The notes beneath the pieces are model-generated. The model had not been told where the DNA came from and did no database searches. It saw only the letters and a program-made list of their open reading frames with translations. A stretch of 64,000 nt of DNA from an uncultured Latescibacterota bacterium. GTDB lineage: Bacteria; Latescibacterota; UBA2968; UBA8231. The stretch spans positions 2,294,001 to 2,358,000 of the forward strand of contig OX638377.1 in the NCBI GenBank assembly GCA_951813615.1, written 5' to 3'. Positions 7,842-16,317 of this stretch are shown piece after piece. Numbering within the stretch: the first letter of the stretch is position 1; each line of letters begins with the position of its first letter. Both the position numbers and the translations under genes were made by a program.

Positions 7842-7863
7842 GGCATCGCTGCCCAGCGATGCC
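7842..7863. repeat. Perfect 10-bp inverted repeat
   Basis: GGCATCGCTG, CC, CAGCGATGCC: a hairpin of ten pairs with a two-base spacer, flanked on the right by AAAAAC. It has no T-tract on the plus strand and lies between the small membrane ORF and the NACHT gene end. Role unknown. The stretch 7736-7983 otherwise contains only this hairpin and the gene fragment at 7931. Confidence 0.5.
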
Positions 7864-7930
7864 AAAAACTTCTGTAGCCCTCCCAGCCGCATGAATCTGG
7901 GCAAAAGGGTAGCGGACCGGGGCTATCCGG

Positions 7931-7968
7931 TAGCGGGTAACTCAGTCTGTACTGCGCCGCCTACAGCC
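7931..7968 (+). pseudogene. Decayed copy of part of the 6305-6898 gene
   Basis: These 38 bases match 6394-6431 at 34 positions. In the corresponding frame the copy reads SG-stop-LSLYCAAYS against SGQLSLYCAAYS, so one of the four changes creates a stop codon. Only this short stretch is recognisable. It marks the far edge of the debris region next to the NACHT gene. Confidence 0.6.
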
Positions 7969-7983
7969 TACGCCTGATAATTA

Positions 7984-10003
7984 CTAGAAAGCGGTGTGGC
8001 GGCAGTCTGGTTTTCGGCAAAGATCAGCCAGTAGATCGCGTAGACTTGGTGAGAGAACAGAGTCTCTCATGAAGTCCACTATTTCGCGATAACGGTCATT
8101 GTTTGCAGTTGGTCTGCTAGCGCCGCTCCGGGGGCGGTGTGTTCGCGTGAGGTAATCGAATTGGCACACCTTATCAACAGTGTCCCTAATGTTAGGTCCC
8201 CCCCTTAGAAGTGTTCGATCCGGGATCCACAGATGTCTTCGTGGTTCTCCACTGGGGTGAAAGAACCTACCGAACAGGGCTTCCAGTTGACGAAACGATG
8301 GACACGGGATATCTCTAGGCTTTGGCACATTCGTAGCATTTTCAGCCCAATCCAGAAAAGCACCATATGAGCTAATAGAGTCGCGCTCTCCATGACGGAT
8401 GGACTCGAATCTTATTTTATCGAAAGTCGCCTGTTCAAGTTTTCGAGATCTTATAGAAGGTAGAAATGTATCGCTCAGCTGGGCTGATTCAAATATGGCC
8501 TGCTGAAGGTTACATTTGCTGAGGTCTGTGTGACTCAGGTCAGAACCGACGAAACTCACCCCCTGCAAATCCATGGAACCGAATTGGACTCTGGACAGGT
8601 CTGCTCTTTCGAGAGAGAGGGGGCTTCTATCTAGAAGATCCCGGCCATTATCCATCAGAGCTAAAAGCTGGACAATGTTTCGGTGAACGTTGCCTAGAAG
8701 AATAGTACTCGAAGGACACTCGTGGATCGCCTTAACGAGCTCATCTCGCTTTTCTCGGAAATTCCAAGCCATCACTTTTAGCAGCATTGAGTTGCCCGGC
8801 AATGCTTGCTGGTCAAGATACAGGCTGCCCCAATCACGACCCGCGTCGACCTGCATCTGCTTCGCGTAAAAAGAGCCCGCCAGAAACTCACCCAGAATTT
8901 CATGGGTGAATTCAAACTTGGCGGAAATTGGGTTGGTCTTAAGGAAAGGCATGACCTTCATCTGATTAACTAACGCTCGAGTCTCGTCTGGGGTAATGTC
9001 CTCGGTAATTAACACCAACACAAGCTCTGATAATACTTCTAATTCATCAATAGAGATGCCGGACTTTACAGCCTCTCCAGCTACCTCCTCGAGCCAATCG
9101 CGGAAGTTCTCAATAGGGAGCACAGTCTCTTGTATTGGACCGTCTTTCTCATATTCGCGACGACACATCGCCGAAACTGCAGAGTCAAGCAGGTCGAATT
9201 CGTTCCTAGACGCCAACGAGGACGCTGCCAGAAATTCATCCGCAAGCATATCGGCATAGAAAGGCGTAGATGAAAGCCCATCGTGTTCATCTTTAGTGAG
9301 TACTTTGACCAAATCTTTTACTCTTGGATCATCGGAATCCGTTTCCCGGGGGAGTCTTCCATACACCTTGGTCCATGCGAAACTACGTTTCTGCTGACTT
9401 TCCCAAGGTAGTAGATTAATGAGGTGGACCCCTTCTGTCCCGATAAAGTCGTGGAGTTGCTCTCTGGATTCGAGAAGCGAGTCTCGCAGCGACATCAACA
9501 TCAACGGCGCAGAAGAAGAAGACGGCTGTGTAAAACGTTCTAGGAGAAAATCCATAAATTCATCGTCACTGGTTATAACTTCATCTAGACCATCAGTCAT
9601 CCAAAACCCTTGGCCGTTGTCGATCATCCAAGGGAACAACTCGTCTGGAGGGTTCCCAGCAAACTCTGTCTTCATGAATTCGCTTATCAGCCCTTTGATA
9701 CTAGGTCCGGCCGCTGCACGCAAGTGCTCTGCGATCATCGGCAAGGGCCGCGGAAAAGAATTGTGTAAACGCTTCTGTTTGTGGAACTCGTCGTATACTT
9801 TGTGGAACAGAGAAGCGAACATGAAGGTCTTTCCGTACCCAGCCGGAGCTGATACGATCCAGAGCGTTGGGGATCGAGAATAGGAGCGTGATCGAGTACG
9901 TACTTCTTGAAGTAGATATTCTGCTAGGTCATCTCCTTGTTTGTTGAATTCGGGAATAACGAAGGGCTGCTTCACCCGCAGAGGCTCATGGTCCTCCCCG
10001 CTA
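7984..10003 (-). pseudogene. NACHT/STAND NTPase with pentapeptide repeats, 3' part of an IS-disrupted gene
   Basis: This part carries the NTPase. Counting from the GTG at 9975 (663 residues), Walker A is APAGYGKT (43-50) and Walker B is FWMTDGLDEV with DGLDE at 128-132, the small-residue-plus-acid pattern of NACHT proteins. A winged-helix-like FEFTHEILGEFLAGSF follows at ~354-368, then pentapeptide repeats at ~455-495 (ADLSRVQFGSMDLQG, SDLSHTDLSKCNLQ) and a charged C-terminal region. NACHT proteins in bacteria commonly act in anti-phage defence as oligomerising sensors. Reading through to 10003 without the IS restores continuity with 10952-11331. The surviving frame could be translated from GTG 9975, but no ribosome-binding site precedes it. 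Confidence 0.85.
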
Positions 10004-10006
10004 TAA

Positions 10007-10023
10007 GAGCCTATACGAAAATT
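10007..10023. repeat. Left terminal inverted repeat of the IS element
   Basis: A 17-base repeat identical to the reverse complement of 10932-10948. TAA, one copy of the target duplication, directly precedes it. Confidence 0.95.
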
Positions 10024-10099
10024 GCTTTCCAGTTGATAACAAGGTCTTGGCGACCTACGCTTTCCGTATCATTTGCCCTCAACCAAGAGGAGGAAAGCC

Positions 10100-10933
10100 A
10101 TGGCCACCAAGACCGATTCGCTGGATACGATCTGGCGTACCCCGGATGCGTTGTGGGATTTGATTGCCCCGATTCTGGGGCCGGACAAACCACCCGGCAC
10201 CGTCGGGCGTCCGTCCACGCCCAATCGCGTCCTTTTCGACGCCATTATCTTTGTGTTACGCAGCGGCTGTCAATGGCAGGTTATTCCGCGGGAAACCTAC
10301 GCCCCCGGATCGACCGTGCATGGCCGGTTTCGACACTGGGTTCAACAAGGCGTGTTTCTCCACGCTTGGCAAACCCTGCTGCACTACTATGATACGCAGG
10401 TGGGCATTGCGTGGAAATGGCAAGCCCTCGACGGGGTGATTACCAAAGCGCCGTTGGGCGGCGAAGCGACGGGTCCTTCCCCGGTGGATCGGAGTAAAAC
10501 GGGCACCAAACGGTCGGTGTTGACCGACCAGCGTGGTGCGCCGCTGGCGGTGGAAATAACCGGCGCGAATACGCATGACAAAACGGTCGCGCTGGCGACG
10601 TTGGATGGCCTCGTGGTGAAAAGGCCGGAGAAAGTCGTCTATCGTTTGCATCATCTGTGTCTGGACCAAGGCTATAACTACGACGATGTCATCGAAGGAG
10701 TCGAGGAACGCGACTATCATCTACACGTAGCCAAGAGTGAAGCCGAAAGGGCCAAGAGGCCCGTCAAAAAGAAGCATCCGGCGCGGCGATGGGTCGTCGA
10801 ACGAACCCATGCTTGGCATAATCGGTTCCGCCGACTGCTGATCCGATGGGAGAAAAAAAGTACCCATTACCAAGCATTAATTCACGTAGCTTCGGTGCTC
10901 ATCATTTTTCGGATCGTCGACCGATTAACATAA
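10100..10933 (+). CDS. IS5-family DDE transposase
   Basis: A 277-residue transposase. The N-terminal part (LWDLIAPILGP, RPSTPNRVLFDAIIFVLRSGCQWQVIP) is the helical DNA-binding region typical of IS5 proteins. The DDE core shows Asp in ALDGVITKAPLGG, Asp in LDQGYNYDDV and the C-terminal signature VVERTHAWHNRFRRLLIRWEK with the catalytic Glu. GAGGAGG lies 6 bases before the ATG at 10100, which favours it over an in-frame start 27 bases upstream. The stop codon overlaps the right inverted repeat. No frameshift is visible, so the enzyme looks active. Confidence 0.95.
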   Translation: MATKTDSLDTIWRTPDALWDLIAPILGPDKPPGTVGRPSTPNRVLFDAIIFVLRSGCQWQVIPRETYAPGSTVHGRFRHWVQQGVFLHAWQTLLHYYDTQVGIAWKWQALDGVITKAPLGGEATGPSPVDRSKTGTKRSVLTDQRGAPLAVEITGANTHDKTVALATLDGLVVKRPEKVVYRLHHLCLDQGYNYDDVIEGVEERDYHLHVAKSEAERAKRPVKKKHPARRWVVERTHAWHNRFRRLLIRWEKKSTHYQALIHVASVLIIFRIVDRLT

Positions 10934-10948
10934 TTTTCGTATAGGCTC
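10932..10948. repeat. Right terminal inverted repeat of the IS element
   Basis: Mirror of 10007-10023 with no mismatch; TAA (10949-10951) directly follows it as the second target copy. The TAG created at the junction is what truncates the N-terminal NACHT fragment. Confidence 0.95.
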
Positions 10949-10951
10949 TAA

Positions 10952-11331
10952 GCTAAATTCCTAGCAGCGGAAGCCGCACTTCTATTGGTGTCCCACTTGA
11001 ATAGAGTATCAAAGAAAAGGACCGGTGGAAGGATTTTGACCTTACGTTTCCGCAAATTCTCAATGGTGTCGGCTTGGTAGCCTCCGGTTCCGGTCTTGGA
11101 TAGAAATTTGAGCGTCGCGCCTTTGTGCTCGCTAGCGACTCTCTTGAAACGCTCTTCGATCAGATGTTGTGCTGATGGTTCCGGCGGCTCCTCGGCTATC
11201 CCAATACAGTTAGTCCTAGTGCCACCACCAATGTCGGGTTCCTCAGCTTTCAAGAAATCCTTTTCATCGAGTGTCTCGACATCGTATCCACTGGCTTTGA
11301 GAAAGCTCTCTGCTTTACTAAAAAGCGACAT
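10952..11331 (-). pseudogene. 5' part of the IS-disrupted NACHT gene (N-terminal domain)
   Basis: The frame opens at 11331 with AGGAGAAG upstream (a good ribosome-binding site) and runs 127 residues to a TAG made by the IS boundary. Without the element and one TAA copy it reads on as AARNLAYSGEDHEPLRVKQPFVIP into the NTPase fragment. The domain starts MSLFSKAESFLKASGYDVETLDEKDFLK and ends with a strand-rich block VKILPPVLFFDTLFKWD. This alpha/beta pattern would fit a nuclease-like or sensor domain, but I cannot assign a family. The gene begins 105 bases downstream of coxD on the same strand. Confidence 0.8.
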
Positions 11332-11436
11332 TTTAAACTTCTCCTATGTAGAGTATGAGTAATCAGAGATTGATGTGGTGGAATGAGCCTGAGATCAAAA
11401 CGCTCTCGTCCTCGGAAAATGCTCAACTGACACCAC

Positions 11437-11778
11437 TTAGAAAAACGACCCTTGCTTGAGAAACTCTACCGGTGCTTCCTCGCCCCAGCCGCGCGTGTAG
11501 TAGTCCTGCATGGTCAAGGCCAACAGGATGCACAGCCAGAAGAAGCCGGCGACCGCGAAAAGCCCGACCAGTTTGGGGCTGTATTTCACGTGCATGAAGA
11601 ACAAGATGACCAGCGATGCCTTTACTAAGGCAATGATCAGGGCGACCGGCGTATTCATAAAGCCCATGTTGACGAAGGCGGCGGCGACGGTGAGGACTGT
11701 GCCGATCATCAGGGCGAAGAAGATCAGAAAGTAGATCTTGAGCGGGACGACGTGGTGTTCAGAGTGATGTTCAGACAT
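11437..11778 (-). CDS. coxD: Cytochrome c oxidase subunit IV (prokaryotic type)
   Basis: A 113-residue protein with a His-rich N-terminus ([16 protein letters not shown]) and three membrane helices (IYFLIFFALMIGTVLTVAAAFV; a middle one ending LVILFFMHV; and AVAGFFWLCILLALTM). This is the layout of the small subunit IV of bacterial heme-copper oxidases, which stabilises the complex. It is the last gene of the minus-strand respiratory operon and its ATG overlaps the coxC stop (TAATG). I see no convincing hairpin terminator in 11332-11436. Confidence 0.85.
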   Translation of the reverse strand: MSEHHSEHHVVPLKIYFLIFFALMIGTVLTVAAAFVNMGFMNTPVALIIALVKASLVILFFMHVKYSPKLVGLFAVAGFFWLCILLALTMQDYYTRGWGEEAPVEFLKQGSFF

Positions 11779-12446
11779 TAGTGGCGTCCGATCAGATAGA
11801 GCAGTGGGAAGAGGAAAATCCACACGATATCGACGAAGTGCCAATAAAGGCCGCTGATTTCAATTGGCGTGAAGTACTGAGCCGAAATCTCGTTGCGCCG
11901 GACCTTGGCGATCATCCACAACATGATGCCGACGCCGATGACCATGTGCAGCGCGTGCATCCCAGTCATCACGAAGTAAAACGAGAAGAAAATTTTGGCG
12001 TTGCCGAGCGTAACCTCGGGGAAGGCCGGGTCGTTCCACTGGAACATACTTCCGGGGATGAGGTGCTCGTGCCACTTGTGGCTGTACTCGATGTACTTGA
12101 CCCCCAAGAAGGCACAGCCGAGAATGATCGTGGCGATGAGCCACCCCGTAATCGCGTTGCGACCAGCGTTGGTCTGTGCGCAGCGGACGGCCAGCGCCAT
12201 GGTCAGGCTGCTGGCGATCAGCACGATGGTGTTGAAGGTGCCCCAGAAGATGTCGAGGTGGTGCGAGCCAGCGGTAAAGGCTTCGATATAGGTGTTGCGA
12301 TACACGGTGTAGGCACCAAACAGCCCCCCGAAGAAGAGAATCTCCTGGATGATGAACGCCCACATGCCGAGACTGGCGGCTTCGTATTGCTGCTGTGCCG
12401 TCTCGAACTGGTGTAGGTGATGGGCGCTATGTGCGTGATCAGACAA
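11778..12446 (-). CDS. coxC: Cytochrome c oxidase subunit III
   Basis: A 222-residue membrane protein of the COX3 family with five helices, the shorter bacterial form. Typical segments are [54 protein letters not shown] and the terminal [18 protein letters not shown]. It supports oxygen access and stability of subunit I. Start choice: AAGGAGG touches the ATG at 12452 with no spacer but lies 6 bases before the in-frame TTG at 12446, so the TTG giving SDHAHSAHH is preferred. Either start overlaps the coxA stop. Confidence 0.9.
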   Translation of the reverse strand: MSDHAHSAHHLHQFETAQQQYEAASLGMWAFIIQEILFFGGLFGAYTVYRNTYIEAFTAGSHHLDIFWGTFNTIVLIASSLTMALAVRCAQTNAGRNAITGWLIATIILGCAFLGVKYIEYSHKWHEHLIPGSMFQWNDPAFPEVTLGNAKIFFSFYFVMTGMHALHMVIGVGIMLWMIAKVRRNEISAQYFTPIEISGLYWHFVDIVWIFLFPLLYLIGRH

Positions 12447-14106
12447 CTTCATCCTCCTTAGCGCGTTCAGGTACGGCCTCAGTGCTCGGTTCCACTGGTT
12501 CTTCCTCACCATACGGATAAGCTTCCCAAGTAACTATCGGGATGGCTTCAAAATTGTGGGCTGTGGGCGGCGAGGGGATGTCCCATTCGAGCCCCTTGGC
12601 TTGGAACGGATTGGCGGGGGCCTTCTCGCCCTTAAACAGGGACCAGAGGAGATAGACAATGGTCAGCGAGAAGCCCAGCCCGAGGACGGTGGCGCCCGCG
12701 GTGGACATGATGTTGAGGGCTTGCCATTCCTCGGGATAGGCGTGATAGCGCCGAGGCATCCCTAGGTAACCCAAGATAAATTGCGGAAAGAAGGTCAAGT
12801 TGAAGCCGGCGAAGACGAACATGACGCCGAGCTTGGCCGCCCCCTCCGAGTACATGCGCCCGGTCATTTTAGGCCACCAAAAATGCAGGCCACAGAGGAA
12901 CCCCATGACCATGCCGCCCACCATGACATAGTGAAAGTGGGCAACCACGAAGTAGGTATCGTGGAGATGGATGTCTATGCCCAAGGTGGAGAGGAATAGG
13001 CCGGTCAGGCCGCCGATAGTGAAAAGGCCGATAAAGCCCATCACGTAGAGCATCGGCGAGTCTAGCTTAACCGAAGCTTTGTGGAGGGTGAAAGACCAGT
13101 TGAAAATTTTGATGGCCGTGGGTACGGCGATGAAGAAGGTGATGAAGGAAAAGACCATGCTGGCATAGGTGGATTGGCCCGATACGAACAAATGGTGGCC
13201 CCAGACGAGAAAGCCGAGGACGGCGATGGCCAGCGAGGAAAAAGCCACAAAGGAATAGCCGAAGACGCGCTTGCGCGAGAAGCAAGCTATGACTTCGCTG
13301 ACGACGGCAAAGCCCGGCAGGATCATGATATACACGGCTGGATGCGAGTAAAACCAGAACATGTGCTGGAAAAGCACGGGGTCGCCGCCGTAATTGGGAT
13401 CGAAAATGCCGATTTTGAAGAGGCGCTCGAAGCAGACCAACAACAAGGTAATGGCCACCACTGGGGTGCCTAGGACCTGGATCAGGCTGGTCGCATAGTG
13501 CCCCCAAATAAAAAGCGGCAAGCGGAACCACGTCATGCCCGGGGCCCGCATCTTGTGGATGGTGACCATGAAGTTGACCCCGGTTAGGATCGAAGAGAAG
13601 CCATTGACAAAAACGCCGACTAAGGCTAGGGAAACGAACGAGGTGGAGTACGTACTGCTATAAGGCGTGTAAAAGGTCCAACCCGTATCAATGCCCCCCA
13701 TGATAATGGCCAGCACGGCGAACAGCCCCCCAGCCGCGTAGAGATAGTAGCTGAGGAGATTCAGGCGGGGGAAGGCCACGTCCCGCGCGCCGATCTGCAG
13801 GGGAATGAGAAAGTTGCCCAACACCGCCGGGATCGAGGGGATCAGAAAGAAGAAGATCATCACCACGCCGTGCATGGTGAAGAGCTTGTTGTAGGTCTCG
13901 GCCTCGACCAAATCGCCTTTGGGCGTCATCAGCTCAAAGCGGATCAGACTGGCGAAAAGGCTACCGACCAAGAAGAAGACCGCCAGCGTTATTAGATAGA
14001 GGATACCTATGCGCTTGTGATCTAGGGTCAGGAGCCAAGATTTGATCCCGTATGTTTCGTTGAGATAGTTTCTCGGCTCGCCGTTGGCGCTAACTGCGTG
14101 GCTCAT
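12439..14106 (-). CDS. coxA: Cytochrome c oxidase subunit I, A2-type heme-copper oxidase
   Basis: A 555-residue, twelve-helix subunit that binds heme a and the heme a3/CuB site where oxygen is reduced. Ligand regions seen: [14 protein letters not shown] (heme a His), [17 protein letters not shown] (CuB His and the cross-linked Tyr region), [10 protein letters not shown] (CuB His pair) and [19 protein letters not shown] (heme His). The YSHPAVY motif replaces the GHPEVY glutamate of A1 enzymes, which marks the A2 subfamily where a Tyr-Ser pair serves the D proton channel. An upstream GTG at 14148 is possible, but the ATG at 14106 fits better. Confidence 0.95.
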   Translation of the reverse strand: MSHAVSANGEPRNYLNETYGIKSWLLTLDHKRIGILYLITLAVFFLVGSLFASLIRFELMTPKGDLVEAETYNKLFTMHGVVMIFFFLIPSIPAVLGNFLIPLQIGARDVAFPRLNLLSYYLYAAGGLFAVLAIIMGGIDTGWTFYTPYSSTYSTSFVSLALVGVFVNGFSSILTGVNFMVTIHKMRAPGMTWFRLPLFIWGHYATSLIQVLGTPVVAITLLLVCFERLFKIGIFDPNYGGDPVLFQHMFWFYSHPAVYIMILPGFAVVSEVIACFSRKRVFGYSFVAFSSLAIAVLGFLVWGHHLFVSGQSTYASMVFSFITFFIAVPTAIKIFNWSFTLHKASVKLDSPMLYVMGFIGLFTIGGLTGLFLSTLGIDIHLHDTYFVVAHFHYVMVGGMVMGFLCGLHFWWPKMTGRMYSEGAAKLGVMFVFAGFNLTFFPQFILGYLGMPRRYHAYPEEWQALNIMSTAGATVLGLGFSLTIVYLLWSLFKGEKAPANPFQAKGLEWDIPSPPTAHNFEAIPIVTWEAYPYGEEEPVEPSTEAVPERAKEDEVV

Positions 14107-14131
14107 GGCTTGAATGACCTCGTTGAGATGT

Positions 14132-15067
14132 TCACTCTGCAGACTCACTCAGGGATTTGATATAGGACGCGATTTGTAGCAGCGACTGCTCGCTGATCTG
14201 CCCCTCAAAGATGGGCATAATCGGCTCGTACCCAGCGACGATCTTGGCCGTGGGCTGGAGTATGGACTCGCGGATGTAGTCGCTATCGACGACGACCTCC
14301 TGCCCGTTGCTGAGCGTTACCGGTTTTTCGTAAATCCCGACCAGCGAAGGGCCGCGACCCGTAGCTGTGGATTTGTGGCAGGTCTCGCAGCCGAGTTGCT
14401 GGAACTGGCGTTCGCCCGCCTCGACCATGGATTCGCCGCTGGACGCTCCCATCAGCCAGTCGTGGTAATCGGCTGGCTCTAGGACGATCACCTTGCCGAT
14501 CATACCCGAGTGCTGGGTGCCGCAATACTCAGCGCAAAACAAGTGGAACTCGCCCGTCTGCGTGGCCTCGAACCACAGGGTCGTGTAACGCCCGGGCAGC
14601 ACGTCGTTTTTGACGCGGAAGGCCGGGATGAAAAAGTCGTGGATTACGTCCTCCGAGGTCATGGTCAGGCGGACGGGCTGGCCTTTGGGCACGTGGAGGG
14701 TATTGATTTCTCGCTTGCCCGATTCGTGCTGGATTTTCCACATCCACTGCTTGCCGACCGCGTAGATCTCCAAGGGATCGGACGGAGGCCGCTGGAGTCG
14801 AAAAAAGACATCGGCCCCGAGCAAAAAGACAAAAAGCGACAAAAAGAGTGGGATGATGGTCCAAGACAATTCGAGGACGAGATTGCCGTGAGTTTGCTCG
14901 GGCTGTTCGTCTTCCGAGCGGCGGCGGTACTTGATCGCGAAGATGATTACCATGCCGAAGACGAGCAGGCAGAAGACCACAGTCAAGACGAGTAAGAATG
15001 CATACAGGGCATCTACTTGCCAGGCGATGGTGGAGGCTTGGGCGGGAAAAAGTGGAAAGTCGGACAT
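14132..15067 (-). CDS. coxB: Cytochrome c oxidase subunit II with fused cytochrome c (caa3 type)
   Basis: A 311-residue protein with two N-terminal membrane helices ([22 protein letters not shown] and [22 protein letters not shown]), a periplasmic cupredoxin domain with the CuA site (VIHDFF His, and [12 protein letters not shown]), and a C-terminal monoheme cytochrome c domain (CETCH, with likely Met ligand in PIMPIF). The fusion defines a caa3-type oxidase that can take electrons directly from the upstream alternative complex III. The ATG at 15067 is favoured over a TTG at 15076. It follows the Sco gene, the copper donor for CuA. Confidence 0.94.
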   Translation of the reverse strand: MSDFPLFPAQASTIAWQVDALYAFLLVLTVVFCLLVFGMVIIFAIKYRRRSEDEQPEQTHGNLVLELSWTIIPLFLSLFVFLLGADVFFRLQRPPSDPLEIYAVGKQWMWKIQHESGKREINTLHVPKGQPVRLTMTSEDVIHDFFIPAFRVKNDVLPGRYTTLWFEATQTGEFHLFCAEYCGTQHSGMIGKVIVLEPADYHDWLMGASSGESMVEAGERQFQQLGCETCHKSTATGRGPSLVGIYEKPVTLSNGQEVVVDSDYIRESILQPTAKIVAGYEPIMPIFEGQISEQSLLQIASYIKSLSESAE

Positions 15068-15085
15068 GCGGTTCAAGGCTCCGAA

Positions 15086-15925
15086 CTAGTTGAGCTGAGG
15101 GTGATGCAAGTTGTTGCGGCGATCTCGCTTGAGCATGGCGACGATAAAACCAACGAGAGCGAGCACGGTAATCAGCCCCCCGATGCGCAGGGAATTGCGG
15201 ATGTAGAGACCGTATTTGCCGGTCATTGGGTCGTAGCTATAGCAGAGCAGCAGCAGTTGATCAACTGGATTGCCGATGGTACCGTCGGCTGCTTCGACGA
15301 GGCCCCAGCGCAAGTCGCGCGGAGGGTAGTCGATGCCGTATAAATAGCGCGCTAGTTTGCCTTCCGGCGTCAGCACCATCAAGCCGCTGGCGTGAATGTA
15401 CTGATCGGTGTCTTCGTCGTATTCGTAGCGAAAGCCGACGGCTGCGGCTAGTTGCTTGATCTGGTCTTGCTCGCCGGTGAGAAAATGCCAACCCGTAGAA
15501 CCATCTCGCCCCCGGTAGTTTTTGCTGTACTCGGCTTTTTTGGCCGCGGCCAATTCCGAAGTTTCCCCTGGATCGACGCTGATGGTCAAGACATCAAAAT
15601 CCGTGCCAACGCCAAAACTCAGCACGTTCATCGCCCGCAAGAGGCTGTTCAGCACTTGGGTGCAGAGCATGGGACACTCGTAGTACACCAAGGTGAGCAC
15701 GATGGGCTTTTGGCCGAAGTATTGGCTCAGCGAGACGCGCTCGCCGCTGGAGTCGGTGAATTCGAGATCCAAGGGGATCTGGTCGCCCAATTTCTGGTCG
15801 ATGCCGATGCTCTTTTGTAGCTGCTGGGTATAGTTCTGTGCCCCAGTCTGGCCGGCTAGCAAAAGCGGCAGAGTCAATGCCAAAAAGATCGCGTTGCGAG
15901 CGAATGTCGTTATGAGTCTGCTCAT
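15086..15925 (-). CDS. Sco1/SenC-family copper chaperone
   Basis: A 279-residue exported thioredoxin-fold protein: N-terminal signal (FLALTLPLLLAGQTGAQ), LEFTDSSGERVSLSQYFGQKPIVLTLVYYECPMLC with the copper-binding CxxxC, and YIHASGLMVLTPEGK with the third ligand His. Unusually, it ends with a membrane helix (IGGLITVLALVGFIVAMLKR) that would anchor it from the C-terminal side. It loads copper into CuA of subunit II. Its ATG overlaps the previous gene's stop by four bases, and coxB follows 18 bases later. Confidence 0.9.
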   Translation of the reverse strand: MSRLITTFARNAIFLALTLPLLLAGQTGAQNYTQQLQKSIGIDQKLGDQIPLDLEFTDSSGERVSLSQYFGQKPIVLTLVYYECPMLCTQVLNSLLRAMNVLSFGVGTDFDVLTISVDPGETSELAAAKKAEYSKNYRGRDGSTGWHFLTGEQDQIKQLAAAVGFRYEYDEDTDQYIHASGLMVLTPEGKLARYLYGIDYPPRDLRWGLVEAADGTIGNPVDQLLLLCYSYDPMTGKYGLYIRNSLRIGGLITVLALVGFIVAMLKRDRRNNLHHPQLN

Positions 15926-16317
15926 GGTGCCGCTGGCGGAGCGATGAGCGGCATTTTGCCCTCGCTCACCAGATCAATTGCTCGCTCAATGGGAATGTGT
16001 ACTACCTTCACTTGTTCGTCGATCCAGCCATAGGAGTTGAGGATCGCGGCTTCGCTTTGGGCCAACTCGAACTTTTGCTTTGGCGGGTCTACCTGTAGCC
16101 GAGGTGCGTCGCTGGCAACGCGGGTCTCGACCAGCGGCGGAACCGGATCGTCGAAGAGCGGCTGATAATAGGCGAAAACCCTGAATAAGACGATCATGCC
16201 GATAAAGGAAACAATGACTAGCGCGGTAATAAAAAGGCCGGTCTGTGCCAGTGGCGTTACCCGCGCATCGGTCGTCTCGTAGCCGGCGTTGTTTTGGTCG
16301 TGTGCTTGTTCAGCCAT
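15922..16317 (-). CDS. Small membrane protein of the ACIII/cytochrome oxidase operon
   Basis: A 131-residue protein with one membrane helix (GLFITALVIVSFIGMIVLFRVFAYY) and a periplasmic tail containing PRLQVDPPKQKFELAQSEAAILNSYGWIDEQVKVVHIPIERAIDLV. The tail pattern (a proline-rich link, then a Glu/Ala helix leading to NSYGW and IPIERA) is a recurrent feature of unnamed proteins between act and cox genes. I infer a structural or assembly role at the interface of the two complexes. The ATG at 16317 overlaps the actF stop by eight bases. Confidence 0.65.
   Translation of the reverse strand: MAEQAHDQNNAGYETTDARVTPLAQTGLFITALVIVSFIGMIVLFRVFAYYQPLFDDPVPPLVETRVASDAPRLQVDPPKQKFELAQSEAAILNSYGWIDEQVKVVHIPIERAIDLVSEGKMPLIAPPAAP

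Larger units (their letters stand above)
10007..10948 (+). mobile_element. Complete IS5-family insertion sequence, 942 bp
   Basis: Perfect 17-base terminal inverted repeats GAGCCTATACGAAAATT (10007-10023) and AATTTTCGTATAGGCTC (10932-10948) flank one intact transposase gene. The element is bordered by TAA on both sides (10004-10006 and 10949-10951), a 3-base target duplication of the TNA type seen in some IS5 subgroups. Perfect repeats and an intact transposase indicate recent insertion. It lies opposite in orientation to the NACHT gene it interrupts. Confidence 0.95.

Noticed and set aside
7842..7863. The 10-bp hairpin as a transcription terminator
   Set aside because: There is no T-tract after it on either strand in the proper position; kept only as an inverted repeat.
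7653..7904. Minus-strand frame starting MPRFMRLGGLQKFLASLG
   Set aside because: No recognisable family, overlaps the small membrane ORF in another frame and ends in a low-complexity Arg/Cys stretch; the supporting hairpin codes by chance.
9975..11331. Treating the two NACHT fragments as two independent genes
   Set aside because: The target-site duplication and exact in-frame rejoining show one gene interrupted by the IS; the stop of the upstream fragment is created by the insertion.
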